Shown here: positions 25,346 to 34,803 of the stretch, one piece after another | How positions within the stretch are numbered: the first letter of the stretch is position 1 | How the letters are laid out: the number at the start of each line of letters is the position of its first letter | DNA from: DATMER01 sp031390755 | GTDB taxonomy: Bacteria > Acidobacteriota > Thermoanaerobaculia > Multivoradales > UBA5704 | Direction: 5' to 3' | Assembly (NCBI GenBank): GCA_031390755.1 | Contig: JANMTS010000139.1 | Span: 1-64,000 of the forward strand | DNA: 64,000 nucleotides | Made by a program: the position numbers and the translations under genes | The notes under the pieces: model-generated | What the model was told of the DNA's origin: nothing | The model's input: only the letters and a program-made list of their open reading frames with translations | Databases searched by the model: none

Positions 25346-25371
25346 CCCGGAAAATTTGCTCTAAATCCGGG
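25346..25371. promoter_or_regulatory. Inverted repeat CCCGGA-N14-TCCGGG in a divergent intergenic region
   Basis: CCCGGA at 25346-25351 and TCCGGG at 25366-25371 flank an A/T-rich centre containing AAATTT. The site lies between the divergent ABC operon (start 25282) and the small protein gene (start 25448), where an operator would be expected. No regulator gene is adjacent. Confidence 0.3.
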
Positions 25372-25447
25372 TAGATCAGGCTTCTGCGGGCTGCCGGCAG
25401 GCCATTCTGGCACAATGCTCGGCCGGACGGATGATATCCTGCCGCGC

Positions 25448-25747
25448 ATGGCAGACAAGGACAAAACATCCGGAATGAAGTCGGCGTATGAGCTCGCGCT
25501 CGAACGCATGGAAAAGCAGGGGATCGAGCGGCCGCGCGAGGAGGGCTTCAGCGCGGAGGTCAAGGAGAAGATGAACGACCTCAAGCGCCAGGCCGAGGCG
25601 AAGCTGGCGGAGCTCGAGATCCTCCATCGAGACCGGCTCGGAAAGACCGAGCCGGCCAAGCGCCAGGACGAGGAAGAGGAGTACGTCCGCGAGCGCCGCC
25701 GCATCGAGGACGACCGGGACCGCAAGATCGAACGGCTGCGAGAGTAG
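25448..25747 (+). CDS. Small highly charged coiled-coil protein, unknown function
   Basis: A 99-residue protein, about half Lys, Arg, Glu and Asp, predicted to be one or two long helices. The phrases YELALERMEKQGIERPREEGFS and RQAEAKLAELEILHRDRLGK are typical of conserved small Acidobacteria-type hypothetical proteins. It contains no Cys, no membrane segment and no recognisable domain. The ATG at 25448 follows a short A/T-containing leader. The antiporter gene starts at the very next base after its stop, so the two are cotranscribed; a structural or regulatory helper is possible but unproven. Confidence 0.7.
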   Translation: MADKDKTSGMKSAYELALERMEKQGIERPREEGFSAEVKEKMNDLKRQAEAKLAELEILHRDRLGKTEPAKRQDEEEEYVRERRRIEDDRDRKIERLRE

Positions 25748-27463
25748 GTGCCGATGCCGCCGGTGCCTCATGCCGTCCCGCTCATCACCACGATCGCCAC
25801 CGCCCTGGGGCTCGCCCTGGTTCTCGGCTTCCTCGCCGTACGCCTGAAAGTTCCGCCGCTCGTCGGCTATCTCCTCGCCGGGATCATCCTCGGTCCGGCC
25901 ACCCCCGGTTTCGTCGCCGACGTCGCGCTCTCCCAGGAGTTGGCCGAGATCGGCGTCATGCTTCTGATGTTCGGGGTCGGGCTCCACTTCTCGCTCGACG
26001 ATCTGCTGGCCGTCCGCAAGATCGCGCTGCCCGGAGCCCTGGCCCAGATCGCCGTCGCGACCGCGCTCGGCATGGTCGTGGCCCACTTCTGGGGCTGGAG
26101 CCTCGCCGCGGGGATCGTATTCGGCCTGGCGCTCTCCGTGGCGAGCACGGTCGTGCTGCTGCGGGCTCTCGAAGACCGCGGCGTGGTGGAGACGCTGAAC
26201 GGCCGCATCGCGGTGGGCTGGCTCGTGGTCGAGGATCTGGTGATGGTTCTCGTCCTGGTGCTGCTGCCCCCTCTCGCCGGCTGGCTCAAGGGGCTAGGGA
26301 GTGCTGGCGGGGCCGTGGAGAGCGGGCTGCTGACGACCGTGGCGATCACGCTGGCGCAGGTCGCGGCGTTCATGGCGCTCATGATCGTCTTCGGGCGCCG
26401 GCTGTTTCCCTGGTTCCTCTGGCAGGTGGCGAAGTCGGGCTCGCGCGAGCTGTTCACGCTGTGCGTGGTCGCGGCGGCGGTGGGAATCGCCTACGCCTCG
26501 TCCATGCTGTTCGGCGTCTCGTTCGCGCTCGGGGCGTTCTTCGCCGGCATGGTGATGCGGGAGTCCCCGCTGAGCCACCGGGCCGCGTCCGAATCGTTGC
26601 CCCTGCGCGATGCGTTCTCGGTCCTCTTCTTCGTCTCGGTCGGCATGCTGTTCGACCCGAAAGTGCTGATCGAGGAGCCGGTCCATGTCCTTATCGTTCT
26701 GGCGATCATCGTCTTCGGCAAGTCGCTCGCCGCGTTCCTGATCGTGATCGCCGTGCGCTACCCCCTCAACACGGCGCTGACGGTGTCGGCGAGCCTCGCG
26801 CAGATCGGCGAGTTCTCGTTCATCCTGGCCGGCCTCGGCATCTCGCTCGGTCTCCTTCCCCAGGAGGGCCAGAGTCTTCTGCTGGCCGGAGCCATCCTCT
26901 CGATCGCGATCAACCCCCTGGTCTTCCACGGGGTCGAGCCGCTCCAACGCTGGATCCGTTCGCGCTCGCCGCTCGCCCGCATGGTCGAGCGGCCTCACGA
27001 TCCGCTCGCGGAGCTGCCGATGTCCGTGCCTTCCGAGCAGCTCACCGGCCACGTGGTGATCGCCGGCTACGGCCGGGTCGGCCGCCGGATCGGCGAGATG
27101 CTCACCGCGCAGAACGTGCGTTTCGTGGTGGCCGAGGAGAACCGCGAGGTGGTCGAGCAGCTCCGCGAGAGCGGAGTCCACGCCGTCTCCGGGGACGCCT
27201 CGGAAGCCGCCGTGCTCATCCAGGCCCACGTCGCCCGGGCCCGCGCGCTGGTCATCGCGGTGCCGGACACGTTCCGGGCGCGCCGGATGATCGAGATCGC
27301 CCGGATGGTGAACCCGGGCATTCAGACCGTGGTGCGCACCCACAGCGACGAGGAAGCGCAGCTCCTGGAGCAGGAGCACGCCGGCAAGGTGTTCATGGGG
27401 GAGAACGAGCTCGCCAACAGCATGGGGGAGTGGGTGTTGGGACTCCCCTCCCCCAAGCACTGA
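25748..27463 (+). CDS. Kef-type cation/proton antiporter with RCK N domain
   Basis: A 571-residue CPA2-family antiporter. About 12 membrane helices (residues 10-400) include the conserved PPLVGYLLAGIILGP, LMFGVGLHFSLDDL and the VASTVVLLRALEDRG segment. The C-terminal RCK/TrkA_N domain has the dinucleotide motif VVIAGYGRVGRRIGEML and a later VSGDASEAAVL. It is most like YbaL/KefB and exchanges K+ or Na+ for protons, gated by nucleotide. GTG at 25748 abuts the preceding stop; an ATG six bases later (25754) is an equally good start. Confidence 0.92.
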   Translation: MPMPPVPHAVPLITTIATALGLALVLGFLAVRLKVPPLVGYLLAGIILGPATPGFVADVALSQELAEIGVMLLMFGVGLHFSLDDLLAVRKIALPGALAQIAVATALGMVVAHFWGWSLAAGIVFGLALSVASTVVLLRALEDRGVVETLNGRIAVGWLVVEDLVMVLVLVLLPPLAGWLKGLGSAGGAVESGLLTTVAITLAQVAAFMALMIVFGRRLFPWFLWQVAKSGSRELFTLCVVAAAVGIAYASSMLFGVSFALGAFFAGMVMRESPLSHRAASESLPLRDAFSVLFFVSVGMLFDPKVLIEEPVHVLIVLAIIVFGKSLAAFLIVIAVRYPLNTALTVSASLAQIGEFSFILAGLGISLGLLPQEGQSLLLAGAILSIAINPLVFHGVEPLQRWIRSRSPLARMVERPHDPLAELPMSVPSEQLTGHVVIAGYGRVGRRIGEMLTAQNVRFVVAEENREVVEQLRESGVHAVSGDASEAAVLIQAHVARARALVIAVPDTFRARRMIEIARMVNPGIQTVVRTHSDEEAQLLEQEHAGKVFMGENELANSMGEWVLGLPSPKH

Positions 27464-27490
27464 GGGAGGGGATCGGGATCGACTTGAGGC

Positions 27491-28807
<1,317 letters not shown>

Positions 28808-28923
28808 TTCGGGTCTCCCTGTGAGGTCGCTCACCGCCCGTGGGGTGCTGGAGCGCCATCTCGATTCTATCGCCGGCCCGAGCCTCGGCGCAACCGATCG
28901 ACCCCGTGAATTGCCGCAGAGCG

Positions 28924-30114
28924 TCAAAGCTCCCGCAGGGCCGAAGACACCGGCATGCGCGCGGCCCGGATCGCCGGGAACAGCCCGCCGAACAGGCCGA
29001 TCAGCAGCGCGAGCGCGACGCCCATGACGAGCAGCTGCGGCGTCACCGCGAACGCGAACGACACCTGGCTGAATGTCGACCAGTTCATGGTCGCCGCCTG
29101 GTAGCCGTTGAACGCCGCGTAGGCCGCCGCACCGCCGAGAATTCCGCCGAGCAGCGCCAGGACCAGCGACTCGACCATCACGGAGACGACCACCGGGCCG
29201 GATCCGAAGCCCAGAGCGCGCAGCGTGGCGACCTCCCGGGTCCGGGACGCGACCGCCGAGTACATCGTGTTGAGCGCTCCGAAGATCGCGCCGATCGCCA
29301 TCACCAGGGAGATCGACACGCCCAGGCCGGTGATGATCGCGTGGAGGGTCCGCGACTGCGCCTCGTAGTATTCGGTCTCGCGGATCACCTTCACGTCGAG
29401 CCGCGGATCGGCGGTGAGAGCGTCCTTGAAGCGGGTGAAGGCGTCCGCCGATTCGAGCTTGGCGTAGACCGCCTGGAAGCTGCTGCCCCGGCGGTAGGCC
29501 GGCTGGAGGACTCCGGCGTCGCACCAGATCTCGGACTCGGCGAGCGCGCCGCCGGCGGAGAAGATGCCGACCACCGTCCACTCGTTGCCCCCCCAGCGCT
29601 TCTTGTCGCCGACCTTGAGGCCGGCGAACTCGGACGAGGCGGCCTTGCCCGCGATGACCTCGTTGCGGCCGGGCTCGAAGTTGCGGCCCTCGACGATCTT
29701 GACCTCGTCGCGGACCTGGAACGCGGCCGGCTGGACGCCCCGCAGAGGGACGTTGGCGTCCGTGCCCGTGGACTGCTTGGGCACGTCGACCACCACGTAG
29801 AGCTCGGACGAGGCCATCGGCCCCGCGGCCGAGCGCAGCACGCCCGGCGCCTCGGAGATGATCCGCGTGACGTCGCGGGTCAGGCCGCTCGTCATCTCGC
29901 TGTCGCTGCCGGCGCGCAGCACGATCGCGGTGTCCGGCGATCCGGCCGAGACCAGGGTCTTCCGGAAGCCCTCGCCGATCGAGAGCACCGCGACGAGCAC
30001 GCCGACGACGCCCATGACGCCGACCACCGTGGCCACGGACGAGCCGAGCCGCTGGCTGATCGTCCGCACGTTGAGCGAGGTCACCACTCCTACCTGGGAA
30101 AGCCAACGAAACAT
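28924..30114 (-). CDS. ABC transporter permease, MacB/FtsX type (second of two)
   Basis: A 396-residue permease with one N-terminal helix (SSVATVVGVMGVVGVLVAVLSIGEGF), a large periplasmic MacB_PCD domain, and three C-terminal helices with the FtsX core SRTREVATLRALGFGSGPVVVSVM. Start taken at the ATG 30114 (MFRWLSQVGVVTSLNVRTI). It is the last gene of a four-gene operon with an adaptor, an ATPase and another FtsX permease. In MacB these domains are fused to the ATPase; here the two permeases would form a heterodimer. Confidence 0.88.
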   Translation of the reverse strand: MFRWLSQVGVVTSLNVRTISQRLGSSVATVVGVMGVVGVLVAVLSIGEGFRKTLVSAGSPDTAIVLRAGSDSEMTSGLTRDVTRIISEAPGVLRSAAGPMASSELYVVVDVPKQSTGTDANVPLRGVQPAAFQVRDEVKIVEGRNFEPGRNEVIAGKAASSEFAGLKVGDKKRWGGNEWTVVGIFSAGGALAESEIWCDAGVLQPAYRRGSSFQAVYAKLESADAFTRFKDALTADPRLDVKVIRETEYYEAQSRTLHAIITGLGVSISLVMAIGAIFGALNTMYSAVASRTREVATLRALGFGSGPVVVSVMVESLVLALLGGILGGAAAYAAFNGYQAATMNWSTFSQVSFAFAVTPQLLVMGVALALLIGLFGGLFPAIRAARMPVSSALREL

Positions 30115-30127
30115 GGTCGAGTTCTCC

Positions 30128-31282
30128 TCAGCGCCGCAGCGCATCGGCGATGCGCAGCCGCATCGCCTGCATGGCCGGCAGGAAGCCCGTGATGAGTCCG
30201 AGCAGGACGGCGAGCACGACGCCCAGAATCGCGTCCTTCCCGGGCAGGTAGAAGACCGGCAGCTGGCCGCTCGTCGGGTCGCCCTTGACCGTGATCGCCA
30301 GCCAGGCCAGGCCCAGACCCGCCAGACCGCCCAGGATCGCCAGCAGGCAGGACTCGGCCAGGACGAGCCCGAGCGCCTGGGAGTGGGTGAAGCCCAGAGT
30401 CTTGAGCACCGCCAGCTCGTTGGTCCGCTCGCGCACCGCCTGGGCCATGGTGTTGCCGACCACCAGCAGCAGCGTGAAGAAGACCGCGAGCAGGATGCCG
30501 GACAGGATGCGCCCGACGTCGCCGACCTGGTTGGCGAACGACTGGGCCAGCGCCTTTTCGGTCTGCGTCTTGGTCTCGGCCGGCGAGTTGGCGAACAGGG
30601 CGTCGATCTTCTTCGAGATGTCCGCCGCGTGCGCCGGGTCGTCGATCCGGATGACGTACCAGCCGATGAACCCGAGGTTGCCCTTGGCCGCGCCCTGGTT
30701 CAGGTAGTCGTAGTGGAAGTAGAAGGCCGAGGTGTCGACCCCCTTCTCCCGGCCGGTGTAGATGCCGTCGATGTTGAACTCCCAGAGCGGGTTGCCGTTG
30801 TTCCGGAAGATGGTGCCCTGGATCGGGATCTTGTCGCCGACCTTCCACTTGAACTTGTCGGCCGTGACCTTGCCGACGATGGCGCCGGCGCGGTCCTCCT
30901 TCCAGGCCGCCATCTGTTCCTTCGGCACCACGATCTCCGGGTACATCTCGAAGTAGGTGTCGGTGTCGACCGCCATCTGGGCGAAGAAGTTCTTGGGGTC
31001 CTGGTAGATGCCGCCGAACCAGTTCAGGTGGGTGACGCCTTCCACGCCGGGCACGGCCGCGATCCGGTCGCGGTAGGAGATCGGCAGCGGCATGATGATC
31101 GCCGTCTTGTGGATGGTCGACAGCCGGTCCGTGCCGACGACGTCGACGCCCATGCTGAAGGCCATGCGGATGGCCGCCAGGTAGCCGAACAGCAGGAAGG
31201 CGACGAGGATCGACAGCAACGTGAAGGCGGTGCGCACCTTGCGCCGCTTGAGGTTGCTCCAGATCAGCGGGAAGAACTTCAT
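30128..31282 (-). CDS. ABC transporter permease, MacB/FtsX type (first of two)
   Basis: A 384-residue FtsX-like permease. It begins MKFFPLIWSNLKRRKVRTAF, with TM1 SILVAFLLFGYLAAI, a periplasmic domain of about 230 residues and three C-terminal helices with RERTNELAVLKTLGFTHSQALGLVL. The ATG at 31282 overlaps the ATPase stop by four bases (ATGA). Only about 30 percent of residues look alike between this and the following permease, so a heterodimeric exporter is more likely than duplication (inference). Confidence 0.88.
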   Translation of the reverse strand: MKFFPLIWSNLKRRKVRTAFTLLSILVAFLLFGYLAAIRMAFSMGVDVVGTDRLSTIHKTAIIMPLPISYRDRIAAVPGVEGVTHLNWFGGIYQDPKNFFAQMAVDTDTYFEMYPEIVVPKEQMAAWKEDRAGAIVGKVTADKFKWKVGDKIPIQGTIFRNNGNPLWEFNIDGIYTGREKGVDTSAFYFHYDYLNQGAAKGNLGFIGWYVIRIDDPAHAADISKKIDALFANSPAETKTQTEKALAQSFANQVGDVGRILSGILLAVFFTLLLVVGNTMAQAVRERTNELAVLKTLGFTHSQALGLVLAESCLLAILGGLAGLGLAWLAITVKGDPTSGQLPVFYLPGKDAILGVVLAVLLGLITGFLPAMQAMRLRIADALRR

Positions 31283-31968
31283 GCCGCGACCTCCAGGGTG
31301 AGAGCTCCCTTGTCGAGGTGGAGCGTGCGGGTGGCGCGCGCCGCCGCGTGCGGGTCGTGGGTCACCATGATGATGGTCTTGCCGTGCTCGCGGTTGAGCG
31401 CCTGGAGGAGATCGAGGATCTCGTCGCCCGACTTGCGGTCGAGGTCGCCGGTGGGCTCGTCGCAGAGCAGCAGGGTCGGGTCGGTCGCGATGGCCCGGGC
31501 GATGCCGACGCGCTGCTCCTGGCCGCCCGAGAGCTGGCGGGGATAGTGGTTCGCGCGGTCCGACAGCCCCACCACTCCGAGCGCGGTGGCCACGTGCTGC
31601 TTGCGCTGCGCCTTGGAGAGGTGGGTCAGGAGCAGCGGCAGCTCGACGTTCTTCTCCGCGGTGAGCACCGGCAGGAGGTTGTAGAACTGGAAGACGAAGC
31701 CGATGTGGCGCGCGCGCCACTGGGCGAGCTTGCCGTCCGACAGCCGGTCGATGGGCTCGCCGGCTACCAGGACGGATCCCGAGCTGGGGCGGTCGAGCCC
31801 GCCGATCAGGTTGAGCAGGGTGCTCTTGCCCGATCCCGAGGGACCCATGAGCGCGAGGAACTCCCCCTGGGGGACCTCCAGGCTCAGATGGCTCAGAATG
31901 TCGAGCCGCTCCCCGCCGCGATGAAAGACCTTGTTCACATCCTTGACCTGAACCAGCGCCTGCGCCAT
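31279..31968 (-). CDS. ABC transporter ATPase, LolD/MacB type
   Basis: A 229-residue ATPase with Walker A GPSGSGKSTLLNLIGGLD, signature LSGGQEQRVGIARAIA, Walker B LLLCDEPTGDLD and the switch His in MVTHDPHAA. The size and the ALVQVKDVNKVFHRGGERLDIL start are typical of the LolD/MacB/FtsE group. It works with the two permeases that follow and the adaptor that precedes it. Confidence 0.93.
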   Translation of the reverse strand: MAQALVQVKDVNKVFHRGGERLDILSHLSLEVPQGEFLALMGPSGSGKSTLLNLIGGLDRPSSGSVLVAGEPIDRLSDGKLAQWRARHIGFVFQFYNLLPVLTAEKNVELPLLLTHLSKAQRKQHVATALGVVGLSDRANHYPRQLSGGQEQRVGIARAIATDPTLLLCDEPTGDLDRKSGDEILDLLQALNREHGKTIIMVTHDPHAAARATRTLHLDKGALTLEVAA

Positions 31969-32003
31969 GACTCGTATCTCCTTGATGAGAGCGTGACCGC
32001 TCG

Positions 32004-33242
32004 TCAGGATTCCTTTCGCACGACGACCTTGTCACCGTCGGCGAGCTCCCGGGGGGCTTCGGTGACGACCTGCTCGCCGCCGGTGAGGCCGGAGATCACG
32101 GCGACGTCCTCGCCCGAGGCGGGGCCGGTCTTGATCGCGCGGCGCTCGACCGTTTCGCCCTGGATGATGAAGACGTGGGACTGGCCGTCGACCTCCCGCA
32201 CCGCGATCTTGGGGACCAGCACCTTCGGCCGGTTTTCAGCCGCCTGCGCCGGTGCCTGCTCGTCGGCCAGGAACGAGACCTTGACGCCCATGTCGGGCAG
32301 GATCCGCTTGTCGAGCTGGTCGAACGCCAGGCGGACCTTGACCGTGGCCTTCTGGCGGTCGGCCGCGGGCACGGTCGTGATGACCTTGGCGGGGATCTCC
32401 CAGTCGGGATAGGCGTCGAGCACTGCGACCGCCCGCTGGCCGTCGCGGACCCGGTTGATGTAGGCCTCGTTGACGTCGACCTCGACCTCGAGGGACGCCA
32501 TGTCCACCAGCGTGCAGATGCCGGTGCGCGTGAAGCCGCCGCCGGCCGACACGGGGGAGATCATCTCGCCGGGCTGGGCGTCCTTGGAGATCGCCACGCC
32601 GGTGAAGGGAGCGCGGATGACGAGGTCGTCCATGGCCTGGCGGTAGAGGTCCACCTGGCGCAGGGTCACCTCGATGTCCTGGCGCTGCGCCTCCAGCCGG
32701 GCGGCGAGCGAGTCGGCCTCGGCGTCGGCGGAGTCGAGCTGGGACTGGGTGGTGACCCCTTCCCTGAGCAGGTCGCGCATGCGCTTCTGATCGAGCCGCG
32801 CCGCCTTGAGCCGGACCTCGGTCTCCTGGAGCAGGCGCCGGGACGAGGAGACCTGCGCCTCCGACAGCGCGAGCTGCCGGCGGGCGGTGGAGTCGTCGAG
32901 CCGGGCGAGGATCTGCCCTTCGCGGACCTCCATCCCCTCCTCCACATTGATCTCGATGACCTTGCCGGTCACCTTCGAGGAGACGGTGGCCTGACGGCGG
33001 GCGGTGACGTAGCCGGAGGCATCGAGCACGGCACCGGCCGCGGAGCCGCCGGATACGGCGCGCGCCGACACGGCGCTCACCTCGACCGCGCGCGGCATCT
33101 TGAGCCAGGCCCAGACGCCGCCGCCGGCAATGAGGACAACGAGGGTCAGGGGGAGCCAGAGCTTCCAGCCGCGACCGCGGCCACGCTCCTCCACCCCGCT
33201 GCGGTCGATCCGCAGCCCTTCGAGAGAGGGTTTTTCAGTCAT
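32004..33242 (-). CDS. Efflux periplasmic adaptor (HlyD/MacA family)
   Basis: A 412-residue membrane fusion protein. The N-terminal anchor is KLWLPLTLVVLIAGGGVWAWL. A biotinyl-lipoyl half-motif follows (SSKVTGKVIEINVEEGMEVREGQILARLDDS), then a helical hairpin of about 80 residues rich in heptads (EAQVSSSRRLLQETEVRLKAA and onward). After it come the second lipoyl half (VIRAPFTGVAISKDAQPGEMIS) and beta-barrel segments. It bridges the inner-membrane ABC complex to an outer-membrane factor. No TolC-like gene is nearby. It is first in its operon. Confidence 0.92.
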   Translation of the reverse strand: MTEKPSLEGLRIDRSGVEERGRGRGWKLWLPLTLVVLIAGGGVWAWLKMPRAVEVSAVSARAVSGGSAAGAVLDASGYVTARRQATVSSKVTGKVIEINVEEGMEVREGQILARLDDSTARRQLALSEAQVSSSRRLLQETEVRLKAARLDQKRMRDLLREGVTTQSQLDSADAEADSLAARLEAQRQDIEVTLRQVDLYRQAMDDLVIRAPFTGVAISKDAQPGEMISPVSAGGGFTRTGICTLVDMASLEVEVDVNEAYINRVRDGQRAVAVLDAYPDWEIPAKVITTVPAADRQKATVKVRLAFDQLDKRILPDMGVKVSFLADEQAPAQAAENRPKVLVPKIAVREVDGQSHVFIIQGETVERRAIKTGPASGEDVAVISGLTGGEQVVTEAPRELADGDKVVVRKES

Positions 33243-33347
33243 TCTCCGTCCTTGAGGCCCGGGGACAGCCGGGTCCAGCCCAGTGTTACGTCCCGCTGCG
33301 GCAAAAGTTGCCCGGGACGGGGGGCGGTCATGAGGCGGTATTCTATC

Positions 33348-33737
33348 TCAGAAGCAAGGCTCGTAGATCGCGCAAGCGGTGTCGTTCTCCCACACGTCGA
33401 CCCGGGCGATGCGGACGCGCTCCTGGGTGGCGAGGCGGCGGGCGACCTCCTGGAAGACGTACTCGCTGAACAGCTCGGCGGTGGTGTTCCGGGTGTCGAA
33501 CGGCGGGATGTCGTTGATCACGCGGTGGTCGAACGGGCCGAGGATCTCCTGCATGATCTCCTTGAGATCCGCGAAGTCGAGCACCATCCCGAGCTCGTCG
33601 AGCCCGTCGGCCTTGAGGTGGACCCGCACCCGGTAGTTGTGGCCGTGCATGTTCTCGCATCCCCGGGTGTGCCCGCGGATGGCATGGGCGGCGGCAAACG
33701 TGAAGTCCTTGAAGATCGTATACATGGTCGCATCCAT
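33348..33737 (-). CDS. queD: 6-carboxy-5,6,7,8-tetrahydropterin synthase (QueD)
   Basis: A 129-residue QueD/6-pyruvoyl-tetrahydropterin synthase-family enzyme of the queuosine precursor route. Zinc ligands are the His in FAAAHAI and the HGH of CENMHGHNYRV, and the catalytic Cys is the C of that same motif. The phrase MVLDFADLKEIMQEILGPFDHRVIND is a family signature. Either the ATG at 33737 or that at 33725 (MYTIFKDF) may start the protein; the latter resembles homologues more. It stands alone between unrelated genes, but queA is in the same window. Confidence 0.92.
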   Translation of the reverse strand: MDATMYTIFKDFTFAAAHAIRGHTRGCENMHGHNYRVRVHLKADGLDELGMVLDFADLKEIMQEILGPFDHRVINDIPPFDTRNTTAELFSEYVFQEVARRLATQERVRIARVDVWENDTACAIYEPCF

Positions 33738-33812
33738 CGTGTTGCGTTTGAACCCCTGGAGTCAAGGTGCCGCCAGGAGCCGCCCCCCCCGCGCTCAAGA
33801 CGCGCGTCACTC

Positions 33813-34376
33813 TCAACTCGCAAGTCGCTGGCCTAACCCCTGCTGCCGTTCGTAGCGCTCTCTATCGATGCCATAGCACAGCATCTCCCTGCCAAAGTGC
33901 TGGATGCTTCCCTCACAGATCTCGCCGATCCGTTCGGCAACGCGGATTGAGGCGCGATTTTCCGGGTGGATGAGGCTGATGACCTTTTCCTTACGCCAAG
34001 CGAGGAAGCCGCAGCTCAGGGCGGCCAGCGCGCCCTCGGTCGCGTAGCCGTTCCCCCAGTGGCGCCGCGCCAGGATCCAGGCGAGCTCAAAGCCGGGCCA
34101 GCCTTCCGGCGCGGCGAAACCGACCACTCCCAGGAATTCCCGGCTCGCCCTGTGCTCTATCGCCCATTCACCATAACCTCCAAGCTGCCAGTGGCCCATG
34201 ATGAAAGCCAAGTGCCGCCAAGATCGGCCCCGGTCCCATGGCTCCGGTCCCCCGCCAATGTGCTGCAAGACTTCGCGGTCTGCGTAAAGCTCGGCATAAG
34301 GGTCGAGGTCGTCCCTCCGGAACGGCCGCAGGCGCAGGCGGTCTGTCTCCAGGACCGGGACTTGAACGATCTCCAT
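33813..34376 (-). CDS. GNAT-family N-acetyltransferase (RimJ/RimL-like)
   Basis: A 187-residue acetyltransferase. The N-terminus VLETDRLRLRPFRRDDLDPYAELYAD is the standard RimJ/RimL opening, and ELAWILARRHWGNGYATEGALAAL contains the acetyl-CoA binding loop (RHWGNGYA). HPENRASIRVAERIG is the C-terminal helix of the fold. The start at 34376 is supported by GAGGAGATAGCC just upstream; the frame stays open to 34484. Targets could be ribosomal protein termini or small molecules. Confidence 0.85.
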   Translation of the reverse strand: MEIVQVPVLETDRLRLRPFRRDDLDPYAELYADREVLQHIGGGPEPWDRGRSWRHLAFIMGHWQLGGYGEWAIEHRASREFLGVVGFAAPEGWPGFELAWILARRHWGNGYATEGALAALSCGFLAWRKEKVISLIHPENRASIRVAERIGEICEGSIQHFGREMLCYGIDRERYERQQGLGQRLAS

Positions 34377-34510
34377 GGCTATCTCCTCTCTGGGGAACTC
34401 TGACGAGTCGCTCTGGTTGTTCTGAAGGCCCAGTAGGAAGACACTTCGAGCGTAGGGGCAGCGTACGGAGGCCAATTCCGGCACTCATACGGCTCCGAAA
34501 GGGGTAACTT

Positions 34511-34672
34511 ATGCCCACGCTTCGATTCGTCTTCTTCGGTATCTACTTGGCCCATGCGCTCTTGTCCGGCGTGTCGGCAAAGCAGGGTAGCGGCCTCGAT
34601 CCTCTGGGGTTACAGAGTCCTCCCCCTACTCAGAACACCGACCAGGGCAGCGGCCTCGATCCTCTCGGTTAG
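34511..34672 (+). CDS. Secreted small peptide precursor with two QGSGLDPLG repeats
   Basis: A 53-residue protein: a signal-peptide-like N-terminus (MPTLRFVFFGIYLAHALLSG, then VSAK), the nonapeptide QGSGLDPLG at residues 25-33, a linker LQSPPPTQNTD, and the same nonapeptide again at 45-53, exactly at the C-terminus. An AAGGGG ribosome site 8 bp before the ATG supports translation. The two DNA copies of the repeat differ at only a few bases. The TPR-protein gene follows 131 bp downstream after a hairpin. I do not recognise the family. The layout resembles pro-peptides of RRNPP quorum-sensing systems, which is inference only. Confidence 0.65.
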   Translation: MPTLRFVFFGIYLAHALLSGVSAKQGSGLDPLGLQSPPPTQNTDQGSGLDPLG

Positions 34673-34691
34673 GTTCCAATGTTCTCTGATT

Positions 34692-34719
34692 GAGGGTCGC
34701 CAGAGGCAAGCCGACCCTC
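34692..34719 (+). terminator. Hairpin between the small peptide gene and the TPR gene
   Basis: GAGGGTCG (34692-34699) and CGACCCTC (34712-34719) form a perfect 8-bp stem with a 12-base loop, followed by GCTTTCTCGC, which is only weakly T-rich. It could end or attenuate the peptide transcript before the next promoter at 34730. Confidence 0.45.
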
Positions 34720-34729
34720 GCTTTCTCGC

Positions 34730-34735
34730 TATACT
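34730..34735 (+). promoter_or_regulatory. Probable -10 box TATACT before the TPR gene
   Basis: TATACT lies 69 bp before the ATG at 34804, directly after the hairpin at 34692-34719. It matches the hexamer seen before other genes in the window. No clear -35 hexamer. Confidence 0.35.
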
Positions 34736-34803
34736 ACGCAGGCTTCATTTCAGAGACTCCTTACCTACATCAAATTCTTGTTCTTGATCGCGTGGGGACT
34801 TAA